In this document: positions 43,101-51,000 of the stretch, in pieces
How the letters are laid out: every line of letters begins with the position of its first letter
How positions within the stretch are numbered: position 1 is the first letter of the stretch
NCBI GenBank assembly: GCA_024398835.1
Contig: JAKSIK010000001.1
Span: 120,314 to 184,313, forward strand
DNA: 64,000 nt
Direction of reading: 5' to 3'
From: Fibrobacter sp.
GTDB lineage: Bacteria; Fibrobacterota; Fibrobacteria; Fibrobacterales; Fibrobacteraceae
Made by a program: the position numbers and the translations under genes
Notes under the pieces: generated by a model
Databases searched by the model: none
What the model saw: only the letters and a program-made list of their open reading frames with translations
Told to the model about the DNA's origin: nothing

Positions 43101-43116
43101 ACACAAGATGTTGTGT
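43101..43116. promoter_or_regulatory. NrdR box 2
   Basis: ACACAAGATGTTGTGT, a 16-bp palindrome with 6-bp arms (ACACAA/TTGTGT) and a 4-bp centre, in good agreement with the ACACwATATaTwGTGT-type NrdR consensus. It lies about 20 bp upstream of the TATCTTTTG element, where it would block polymerase. A longer inverted pair (CATCTTGTG / CACAAGATG) links it to box 1. Confidence 0.65.
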
Positions 43117-43134
43117 TGTCCTAGAATTATCTAT

Positions 43135-43143
43135 TATCTTTTG
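43135..43143 (+). promoter_or_regulatory. Promoter-like element of the nrdD operon
   Basis: TATCTTTTG (TAnnTTTG-like), 39 nt before the nrdD ATG and just downstream of the NrdR box. Confidence 0.4.
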
Positions 43144-43182
43144 AAACATTGGTGAAAATGCCGAAAGATTAAGGGTTGTGTG

Positions 43183-45513
43183 ATGATTTTTACAGTGAAA
43201 AAGCGTGACGGCCGCGAAATGCCGTTCAACATTGAGAAGATTTCTGACGCCATTACCAAGGCGTTCCGCGCTTCTGGCGAACTTAACGAACAAATTAAGG
43301 CCTCCCAGGATCAGATGGACCTCCTCGGCCACGAGGATATCCTGAGCAGCACCGCTCTCAAGGTCTCCGCCTATGCAGTGGGCCGCTTGGAAGCTGAAGG
43401 CAAGAATAAGCCGGACATTGAAGAAATTCAGGATGCTGTTGAAAAGGCTCTCACAGAAAATGGTTATGGCGTTACCGCCAAGAGCTACATCTTGTATCGT
43501 GCAGAGCGCACCCGCGTTCGCGAAGTCAACACTCGCTTGATGCACACCCTCAAGGATATCACATACAGTTCTGCCAAGGAATCCGACCTGAAGCGTGAAA
43601 ACGCCAATATCGATGGCGATACCGCTATGGGCACCATGCTGAAGTATGGTTCGGAATCTGCCAAGCATTTCTATACCATGATGATGCTGAAGCCGGAACA
43701 CAGCCGCGCTCACATGGAAGGCGACATCCATATTCATGATTTGGATTTCTATTCCCTCACCATGACTTGCTGCCAGATTGACCTTATTAAGTTGTTCAAA
43801 AACGGTTTCAATACGGGGCACGGTCATCTTCGCGCACCTCGCGACATCCGCAGTTATGCCGCCCTCGCTGCCATCGCCATTCAGAGTAACCAGAACGATC
43901 AGCATGGTGGCCAGTCCATTCCTAACTTCGATTATGCCATGGCCGATGGCGTTCGCATCACTTACCGCAAGGCTTATCTTTCCAACATGGTGAAGGCCTT
44001 GATGCTCTTTACCGGTAAGGATGAAGAAGAGATTCGCCCAGTGTTGAAGAAGCTTCATTCCGAAATGGAAGAGATGGGAATGGTGGCAACGCTTGTTCCT
44101 AACGAAGCATTTGCCCAGGCAGAAGCTCGCGAACTTGCCAAGTCCTTTGACATGGAAGTGGTGATGAAGTCTCAGAAGTTTGCGGAAAAGCAGGCTTATG
44201 AAGAAACGGACAAGACCACTTTCCAGGCTATGGAAGCTTTTGTTCACAACTTGAACTCCATGCACAGCCGCGCTGGTGCCCAGACACCGTTCTCCAGCAT
44301 CAACTATGGTATGTGCACCGAGCCGGAAGCCCGCATGGTGATGCGTAACCTCCTCCTCACTACGGAAGAGGGCTTGGGTGGCGGCGAAACGGCCATCTTC
44401 CCCATTCAGATTTTCCGCGTGAAGAAGGGTATCAACTTGGATCAGGGCGATCCGAACTATGATTTGTTCAAGTTGGCTTGTCGCGTGAGTGCCAAGCGCT
44501 TGTTCCCCAACTTCAGCTTCCAGGATGCACCTTATAACCTGCAGTATTATAAGGAAGGTCATCCGGAAACGGAAATCGCTTACATGGGTTGCCGTACCCG
44601 CGTGATTGGTAACGTCTATGACCCCAGTCGCGAGGTCTCTTTCGGCCGCGGTAACCTGAGCTTCACTTCCATCAACCTTCCGCGCATCGCCATCAAGATG
44701 AAGTCTGTGGATCTGTTCTTCAAGGAACTGGATCGCATGCTTCAGTTGGTCAGCGACCAGCTCATGGAACGCTTCCATGTCCAGAGCAAGCGCAAAGTGA
44801 AGAACTTCCCCTTCCTCATGGGTCAGGGCGTCTGGATGGACTCTGACAAGTTGGGCTGGGAAGATACCGTTGAAGAAGTCATCAAGCACGGTACGCTCTC
44901 TATCGGTTTCATCGGCCTAGCAGAAACTCTCGTCATGCTCACGGGCAAGCACCACGGCGAATCCGAGGAATCCCAGCAGCTGGGTCTCAAGATTATCGGC
45001 CACATGCGCGAATTCTGCGATAATGAATCCAAGCGCACGGGCCTCAACTTCGGCTTGATTGCTACGCCTGCAGAAGGTCTTTCGGGTCGTTTCGTCCGCA
45101 TCGACAAGAAGAAGTTCGGCATCATTCCGGGCGTTACCGACCGCGATTACTACACCAACTCCTTCCACGTGCCGGTGTACTACAAGATTTCTGCCTTCAA
45201 GAAGCTTGCTCTTGAGGCTCCGTACCACGCACTCACCAACGCTGGCCATATCAGCTACATCGAACTGGATGGCGATCCGACTCAGAACTTGGACGCCTTC
45301 GAAAAGATTGTGCGCTACATGGATGAAGTGGGCATTGGCTACGGCTCCATCAACCACCCTGTAGACCGCGACCCCGTTTGCGGATTTGTGGGTGTGATTG
45401 GAGACTGCTGCCCCCGTTGCGGCCGCAGTGAAGGACACGCCATTTCAAACGAAAAGATAGAAGAACTCCGGAAAAAGTTCCCGGGAATGCCTGCTTTCCG
45501 TGGCATTCGTTAA
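43183..45513 (+). CDS. nrdD: Anaerobic ribonucleoside-triphosphate reductase, catalytic chain without the glycyl-radical domain
   Basis: 776 residues. Class III ribonucleotide reductase reduces NTPs to dNTPs without oxygen. An ATP-cone occupies ~1-100 (VKKRDGREMPFNIEKISDAI). The barrel contains GDIHIHDLDFYSLTMTCCQ and the finger-loop Cys470 in AYMGCRTRV, the likely thiyl radical residue. A zinc site is near the end (CGFVGVIGDCCPRCGR). The chain then stops after ~30 unrelated residues and lacks the RVxGY glycyl-radical loop that every intact NrdD has at its C terminus. That loop is encoded by the next gene. GTG 43180 is an alternative start, three bases upstream. Confidence 0.93.
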   Translation: MIFTVKKRDGREMPFNIEKISDAITKAFRASGELNEQIKASQDQMDLLGHEDILSSTALKVSAYAVGRLEAEGKNKPDIEEIQDAVEKALTENGYGVTAKSYILYRAERTRVREVNTRLMHTLKDITYSSAKESDLKRENANIDGDTAMGTMLKYGSESAKHFYTMMMLKPEHSRAHMEGDIHIHDLDFYSLTMTCCQIDLIKLFKNGFNTGHGHLRAPRDIRSYAALAAIAIQSNQNDQHGGQSIPNFDYAMADGVRITYRKAYLSNMVKALMLFTGKDEEEIRPVLKKLHSEMEEMGMVATLVPNEAFAQAEARELAKSFDMEVVMKSQKFAEKQAYEETDKTTFQAMEAFVHNLNSMHSRAGAQTPFSSINYGMCTEPEARMVMRNLLLTTEEGLGGGETAIFPIQIFRVKKGINLDQGDPNYDLFKLACRVSAKRLFPNFSFQDAPYNLQYYKEGHPETEIAYMGCRTRVIGNVYDPSREVSFGRGNLSFTSINLPRIAIKMKSVDLFFKELDRMLQLVSDQLMERFHVQSKRKVKNFPFLMGQGVWMDSDKLGWEDTVEEVIKHGTLSIGFIGLAETLVMLTGKHHGESEESQQLGLKIIGHMREFCDNESKRTGLNFGLIATPAEGLSGRFVRIDKKKFGIIPGVTDRDYYTNSFHVPVYYKISAFKKLALEAPYHALTNAGHISYIELDGDPTQNLDAFEKIVRYMDEVGIGYGSINHPVDRDPVCGFVGVIGDCCPRCGRSEGHAISNEKIEELRKKFPGMPAFRGIR

Positions 45514-45533
45514 AATGTTAAAAAGGAGACAAA

Positions 45534-45680
45534 ATGTCAGAACAAGAAAAGTCCAAATTTGGTGAAGGTATTGGTTTTGAACGCATTCGTCGTATCACTG
45601 GTTACTTGGTAGGTACAATCGATCGCTTCAATAACGCCAAGCGCGCCGAAGTGAATGACCGCGTGAAGCACGGAGTGTAA
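45534..45680 (+). CDS. Separate glycyl-radical domain of the anaerobic ribonucleotide reductase
   Basis: A 48-residue protein: an N-terminal MSEQEKSKFGEGIGF, then RRITGYLVGT with Gly23 as the radical site, then RFNNAKRAEVNDRVKH. This is the C-terminal loop and helix of NrdD (in E. coli RRVCGYLG followed by FNAGKQEEVKRRVKH). It has its own perfect AAGGAG, is in a different frame from nrdD, and lies 20 bp after its stop, so this is a designed split and not a sequencing frameshift. It should dock in the NrdD barrel and be activated by NrdG, much as GrcA/YfiD restores pyruvate formate-lyase. Too short for most gene finders. Confidence 0.88.
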   Translation: MSEQEKSKFGEGIGFERIRRITGYLVGTIDRFNNAKRAEVNDRVKHGV

Positions 45681-45712
45681 TGCGTTTTTAACTCTCATAG
45701 CGCAGAATTCCT

Positions 45713-46276
45713 ATGGAATATCCTCCTCTTCGCATTGCAGGCATCGAGCCCGAATCGTATGTTGACGGTCCGGGTATCCGCCTTACGGTTTTCACTCAAG
45801 GCTGCCACCATCACTGCCCGGGTTGTCATAACCCTCAGACCCATGATTTCGCCGGCGGTCACTTCATCGATCGTGAAGAAATCCTCCAGATGATCGAGGA
45901 AAATCCTCTGCTGGATGGCGTTACCTTCAGCGGTGGAGATCCTATGGAGCAATCCATGGCTCTCATTCCTCTGGCCCGCGAAATCAAGGAGCGGGGCATG
46001 AATCTGGTCATCTTTACGGGCTATACCTACGAGCGCCTCATGGAGCTCATTCCCGAGAAGCCGGAAATACTGGAACTTCTCAGCTTTGCGGATATCCTCA
46101 TCGATGGCCCATTCATTATGGCTAAGCGGTCTCTGGAAATCAAGTTCCGCGGCTCCACCAACCAGCGCATCATTGATGTCCAGCAGAGCCTCACCATGGG
46201 GCATGTGGTTCTTCATCAGATTCAGCTGGATGAGATGGAAGCACAGAAGGCTTTAGCCTCTGCGGTGGACTGGTAA
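45713..46276 (+). CDS. nrdG: Anaerobic ribonucleotide reductase activating protein (radical SAM)
   Basis: 187 residues. NrdG uses SAM and a [4Fe-4S] cluster to make the glycyl radical. The cluster motif CxxxCxxC is CHHHCPGC (Cys31, Cys35, Cys38), preceded by YVDGPGIRLTVFTQG. GDPMEQSMALIPLAREIK and NLVIFTGYTYERL are typical. Its substrate here would be the separate 48-residue protein docked in NrdD. It ends the nrdD operon, with a terminator right after. Confidence 0.93.
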   Translation: MEYPPLRIAGIEPESYVDGPGIRLTVFTQGCHHHCPGCHNPQTHDFAGGHFIDREEILQMIEENPLLDGVTFSGGDPMEQSMALIPLAREIKERGMNLVIFTGYTYERLMELIPEKPEILELLSFADILIDGPFIMAKRSLEIKFRGSTNQRIIDVQQSLTMGHVVLHQIQLDEMEAQKALASAVDW

Positions 46277-46293
46277 TAGGTGATATTGCACGA

Positions 46294-46320
46294 TAAGGCG
46301 GCCTTCGGGTCGCCTTTTCT
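46294..46320 (+). terminator. Terminator of the nrdD operon
   Basis: AAGGCGGCC / GGTCGCCTT with a TTCG tetraloop and one G-U pair, followed by TTTTCT. The convergent lipoprotein gene ends at its 3' edge. Confidence 0.85.
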
Positions 46321-46882
46321 ATTTAGAATCACAATCCAGACAAATCCATTCCACGATGCCGGATCCCTGGTTTCCAAAACGGGCCTTGGTGTTGGACTCC
46401 ATATCGATAAGGAACCCGATGTCTCCTGCGTTCTTGGTGCAGCATCCATCGCAGTCCGCATCCGAGCACATGTCGTACACGATGGCGTCTATCTCGTAAT
46501 CTCCTTTGCGGAGTCGGAAGGTTTTCAGCCTGTAGGTATTCCAGTCCTTCTCGTGAACGGCGATGATGTTATTCTGGGCAACCCATTCTGGGGTTTGTTG
46601 ATTGTCAAGTCCTGCAAACCAGCCGGCCCATTCGCAGCCGTTGTACTCAATGCATTCCTCGCTTCCTTCATCCGGATAGGACTCGTACCAGGTAAGTACT
46701 GCCTGGTTCCATTTTACGTCTGGGGTGGAATCAGCGGGAGCCTCAATAGAAGATGAACTTTGCGCAGCAGAGCTGATATCGTCAAAATCATCCATATTGT
46801 TTCCGTTGCTGGAAGAACTGTCTGCTGAGCAGGCCGCTATCATCAGGGCCGGGAAAACTTTTGCCATCTTCATGATACCCAT
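46319..46882 (-). CDS. Small Cys-rich lipoprotein of unknown function
   Basis: 187 residues from ATG 46882 (AAAGGAG 7 bp upstream; a longer frame would run into the tRNA). Signal MGIMKMAKVFPALMIAAC, then SADSSSSNGNN. The mature part has several Cys pairs (EECIEYNGCEW, DMCSDADCDGCC, ICLDC), suggesting disulfides and export. Asp and Ser dominate near the N terminus. Function unknown. The gene starts 21 bp after the tRNA terminator, with no separate promoter visible; it may depend on read-through from the tRNA. Confidence 0.65.
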   Translation of the reverse strand: MGIMKMAKVFPALMIAACSADSSSSNGNNMDDFDDISSAAQSSSSIEAPADSTPDVKWNQAVLTWYESYPDEGSEECIEYNGCEWAGWFAGLDNQQTPEWVAQNNIIAVHEKDWNTYRLKTFRLRKGDYEIDAIVYDMCSDADCDGCCTKNAGDIGFLIDMESNTKARFGNQGSGIVEWICLDCDSK

Positions 46883-46902
46883 AACAAACTCCTTTGAGAT
46901 AA

Positions 46903-46928
46903 AAAAAGCCATCCTTCGGGATGGCTTT
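46903..46928 (-). terminator. Terminator after tRNA-Val
   Basis: On the minus strand AAAGCCATCC / GGATGGCTTT with a CGAA loop and a run of seven T: a perfect 10-bp stem directly 3' of the tRNA. Confidence 0.9.
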
Positions 46929-46932
46929 CTCG

Positions 46933-47006
46933 TGGACGGTACAGAACTCGAATCTGTGACCTCCACCATGTCAAGGTGGCGCTCTAACCAACTGAGCTAA
47001 TCGTCC
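46933..47006 (-). tRNA. tRNA-Val (GAC anticodon)
   Basis: 74 nt, with D arm TAGCTCAGTTGGTTAGAGC, anticodon arm CCACC-TTGACAT-GGTGG (anticodon GAC), variable AGGTC, and T arm ACAGA-TTCGAGT-TCTGT. The acceptor stem GGACGAT/ACCGTCC has one A-C mismatch at pair 6-67. CCA is not encoded. It reads valine codons GUC and GUU. Confidence 0.92.
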
Positions 47007-47014
47007 ATTAAAGT

Positions 47015-47044
47015 AGCCCAATAGTAGAAAATTGGGCTTTTTTT
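47015..47044 (+). terminator. Terminator-like hairpin 5' of the tRNA
   Basis: AGCCCAAT / ATTGGGCT, perfect 8-bp stem with an 8-nt loop and a run of T on the plus strand. The nearest plus-strand gene (nrdG) already has a terminator, so its job is unclear; it would stop antisense transcription through the tRNA. Confidence 0.5.
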
Positions 47045-47082
47045 GTCAAGGGAACTGGCTGTTTATGGCGTTTTTGACGTTT

Positions 47083-47598
47083 TTAACGGTCTTCTTCGGG
47101 AATCCAGTAGCGAAAACGGCCTGTAATGTGGATTCTTGGGAGTGTGTCGGAGCAATTGTCGCTTCTGCAATCTCTCGCATACAGGTCCAGGTTGGCGGTC
47201 CAGGTGGAATCGTCCTTCTGGTCCAAATGGACAATGCTACTGTCCACGTCAAGGAATCCCCGTTCAGAGAACTCTTTCACGAACCAGGAATAGCCCTCTA
47301 CGGGGTGGTTTTCCCCCAGGACGGGACGGTTGACCATGATGTTGAATTGGTCCCCGAAATCGCTTTCTTTCGCTTGCGTCGTGATGAGAAGGTAGTGGTG
47401 GTGATTACGGATGTAGGGAATCTCCACATCATCGTCTTCTAGCTCAATGGTTCTGTCGTCTCCGCCATTGAGGCTGTACTTGATAAAACCGCCTCCCTTG
47501 ACCTCCCAACTGTCATTAATCTCGCTGCAACCGCAAAGCAGTGCAAAACACGCGCCGAGTATTCCCAGGGAGCGAAGTATGACAATTTTGGAAGTCAT
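47083..47598 (-). CDS. Lipoprotein of unknown function (171 residues)
   Basis: Signal peptide with lipobox LLCGC (Cys24), then SEINDSWEVKGGGFIKYSLN. The mature part is beta-rich and polar, with a His cluster (IRNHHHYLLITT) and a Cys pair (ARDCRSDNCSD), ending in RIHITGRFRYWIPEEDR. No family recognised. It follows the DUF6941-like gene by 18 bp on the same strand and is likely co-transcribed with it. Confidence 0.6.
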   Translation of the reverse strand: MTSKIVILRSLGILGACFALLCGCSEINDSWEVKGGGFIKYSLNGGDDRTIELEDDDVEIPYIRNHHHYLLITTQAKESDFGDQFNIMVNRPVLGENHPVEGYSWFVKEFSERGFLDVDSSIVHLDQKDDSTWTANLDLYARDCRSDNCSDTLPRIHITGRFRYWIPEEDR

Positions 47599-47616
47599 GG
47601 CGAAAAACCGCCCTTT

Positions 47617-48066
47617 TTAGTTGGGCAGTTCGTTTTCTGCAGCAGGAGGCTTTGGCTGGTTGCTCAAGCGAGGATCCTCCAGAACGTACAACGGCAGTGC
47701 GATGTATTCCTCATCGTCAATAATCAACCGCACCATATATTTGTCGGGGCGATCAATCTTCAACCGCTGCATATTCAGTACTAGGTTCAAAGCCGCAGTA
47801 TCAAATCCGGTTGCCACCTGCTCAAAGGGAATCTGGGATTCCATAGCAGGGACGATATTGTGCCCGCAAACGTCCTCGATGGAGAGAACCAGTTTGTGTA
47901 CACCCACCTCGGCCCGCTGGTAGCGGATTCTAAAGGCGGCGGAGCATTGGGGAATTACGAAGGGAAACTTCGCAAAAACGCGGTCAAATGCTCCGAGAAT
48001 GTTAAGCCTTCCGCCCATGCCATTGGCTGTGGCGGCATCACAAATTGCGGCGATTTCAATATTCAT
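47617..48066 (-). CDS. DUF6941-like protein
   Basis: 149 residues, without a signal peptide. The start NIEIAAICDAATANGMGGRLNILGAFDRVF and the later FRIRYQRAEVGVHKLVLSIEDVCG fit the small beta-sandwich proteins now called DUF6941, in which LNxLGxFD is the signature. Function unknown. It is 2 bp after the giant lipoprotein gene and 18 bp before another lipoprotein, so it is probably a middle gene of a three-gene unit. The DUF assignment is from memory. Confidence 0.55.
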   Translation of the reverse strand: MNIEIAAICDAATANGMGGRLNILGAFDRVFAKFPFVIPQCSAAFRIRYQRAEVGVHKLVLSIEDVCGHNIVPAMESQIPFEQVATGFDTAALNLVLNMQRLKIDRPDKYMVRLIIDDEEYIALPLYVLEDPRLSNQPKPPAAENELPN

Positions 48067-48068
48067 AC

Positions 48069-51000
48069 TTAATTCCTAAAATCTTTGACAGTCCAGTTGT
48101 CTGCCACATACTTCATCACAATAGGTCCGTAGTTTTTGCCGGAGCCGCCCGCATTTTCCCAAGCGAGCATGGAAAGGTAAACTTTTCCATCGGAGGAAAT
48201 GCTTAATGTAGGGTCGTAGCCGCGGAGATAATAACCATGGGTGTTGATGAATTGGCTGTAGAAGTAGGGAAGGTCTGTTTCTCCATAGGGACTCCAACCG
48301 GTGCCATCATGGTAGTATACGTGAGATTGCGCATACATGTACCATTGGTCATCAAACGCGACAAGAACCTTTCCATTGTTGGTAGCGACATGGATGTTGT
48401 AGGACAGTGTTCCTGGGATAATATTGACGTTGAACCCGGGCCCGTCAGTCCAGCTGATGCTGGTTTCAGAAACGGTTCCTTTTCGCATGTAGGGCCCGGT
48501 CTTCATGTTTTCCACATCTTGGTTGAGGTATGCCATGTAGAGTGTGGAACCATTTGCGGCGAGGCTTATTCCTTTAATGTTGTTGCCAATGTTTTTGTCG
48601 GTAGCTTTCTTCGCGTAGGTACTACTATATATGGCATAATAAGCCGTGTAATCAAAGTTGTTTTTGACGTAGATGAATACTATGTAGTTGCCGACCAAAA
48701 CGGCTTTTACTTCTTGTGACGCTGTTGCGCTAATTTCTATAGGGCTTGCCCAAGCATTTGATTCGTTGAGGTAACTAAATTTAGGCTTGTTATTGTTTAT
48801 GTATGTGATGATGGGTTTGCCAGAAGATTTGCACGCAATGTCCATAGCGGTTACATTCGTAATTGTACTTCCGTAAGTTGCCCATGCGGATGTTCCGCCA
48901 TTTGATTGATAAATTGTCAAGTTGTTTTCGGCGGTAAGCACAGCGAGGTATGCAACTGATCCATTGGAAACAGCCTTTATTTCTTTAATCGTTCCTGTAA
49001 TCGTGGGAACTGTTAAGTTGGTCCATTTGCTTCCATCATAGGATTTACTGTGCAGCACACTATTCCCGGTGGCATATACGGAAACGACTTTTGTACCTAC
49101 GGTTGCTATTGCTGGTGGAATCGCTGTCTTATTATTATACTCGAGAACCGTATCGCTAGTGGAGGCAAGGTTGCGCCAAGCCTTTCTCACATAGATTGTT
49201 TTACAGACCTCGTCTGCTTGGTGCCTAGAAAGGAAAGCTTGAGTAGCACCTTCTTTAGTACTATCACGGAAATCAAGACAGACATTAAATTGAGTTTCTT
49301 CTGTTGGACGAATGAATGCCGTGTTGAATTGAGCAATGTTTGTATCTAGTTTGCCAGAAGCAAGCCCTTGGTAATAATCGCTGCCAAGAGTTCCAAAGTG
49401 CCACCAGAAATCACGTGCGTTATTGTTTCCGATAGCGCCATTAACAGAATTGTATCCTCCCCAGTCATTGGTATAGAAGTAGAGGGCTTCTCCAGTTTGA
49501 GCGATGTTTCCGCTGCGGGGATAAATTGTATCCGCTACAGAAATGACGCCGACAGGTTTCTGAGCTTGCCCGAGTACATTAATGAAGGTTGTATCAGAAA
49601 AAGTCACCTTTGTACTGGATTCTTCGGCTTGAACAACGCAGTACATGCTTGTCGCGTCGTCGCTCAGGTCTCTAATTTCATAGAAATAGGGTAGCTTGTC
49701 GGTATGGGTCTTATTGTAGTTTGTGACTTGAGTGTAATTGTTTTTGTAATCAAGTTTTTTAAATGCATCAAGTGCTTTCTTTGTCGCCTTATCAAAGCAT
49801 TGCCAGTTGTACCAGTTAATGCCCTGCCACACGGAGTTTGTGTCTGCGCCTAGAACGATTACATCTCCTGGAACCGCATAAATGGAGTCTGTTTTAACGG
49901 TGATGACGGGAACATCTGTAGAATAAGAACAAGTCATGGTGTCCATGGCGATATTGCCGTCATCGTCTGTTGCTCTTGCCACACAGTATAGCTTTGCAAC
50001 GGCAGCGGGGGCTTTCCACACCGTATCGTAAGACGAAACTGTTTTCCAGTTAGCCTCGATTAAGTTTGACGTAGCTCCGCAACTCCATTCCCTCTTTACG
50101 ATTTCACCGGGATAATTGGGATAATCGTGGGCATCGGCATTTAGAACAATGTTGTATCCCTGACGGATGATTGCTGATTCGTTGGCTACAACTACGGTAG
50201 GTGGTGCCAGGAGAACATTAATGGATACGGTGTCAGAAGCTGCATTTCCGTCATCGTCTGTAACGCGGATAACACAACGGTAATCGTTCTGTGCAATAGA
50301 CGGCATTGTTGCCGTGTATTGCGGAGAACTAGTGGATGTATAAGTGAATCCGATGCTCCCGGCAGATTTGGGACCACAGCCCCACTCATACTTGACGATT
50401 CTTCCGTATTGATCATTGGCGATGGCATCTAGATTAAGTTCGTCTTTGATAGTGACGGAGTATGGTCCCTGGGTGCGCACTGTTGGTGGGTCTAGCAATA
50501 CGTTGTATGTTGCGGTATCTCCTGCTGTATTGTTGTCGTCATCTGTAACGAGAATCGCGCAGTAGTAGGCGCCAGCGGTGTTTGGCATTGTTAAAGTAGG
50601 TGTAGAACCATCAAACTGCTTTAATGTGATGCTTTTCTTGTTGCTGCTGCAACCATATTCATACATTACAATTTCGCCAATGGAATCCTCGGCAAAGAAA
50701 TTCATCGGCACCCGGTCAAGAATGGTGAGGGTCTGGCTCTTAATGTTAAGGGATACTGTTGGCTTGCCGGAAAGAACCTGGAATGTTAAAGTGTCTTTTG
50801 CAATTTCGCCATCATCGTCAGTTGCCTGAACGACACATTTGTAATTGCGGTTTTCAGTATTAGGGAGGGTTACGGGAATAGTTGTAGTAACTTCCTTCGC
50901 TTCAGCGAATGTCGCAGTGAATGAATTAGAACCACAAGTAGCCTTAATATCTTTGATTATGCCGAATTTATCTTTTGCCGTTATGGGAATTTCAAAACTG

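Noticed and set aside
43042..44889. A 615-codon open frame antisense to nrdD
   Set aside because: It mirrors the codon bias of nrdD and has no recognisable domain.
45513..45534. Frameshift or assembly error splitting nrdD
   Set aside because: The second frame has its own Shine-Dalgarno at proper spacing and extra N-terminal residues absent from intact NrdD, and the first chain ends in ~30 residues of its own. A true split is the simpler reading.
46319..46969. Longer reading of the small lipoprotein gene starting at 46969
   Set aside because: It would run through the tRNA and its terminator; ATG 46882 has a good Shine-Dalgarno and gives a proper signal peptide.
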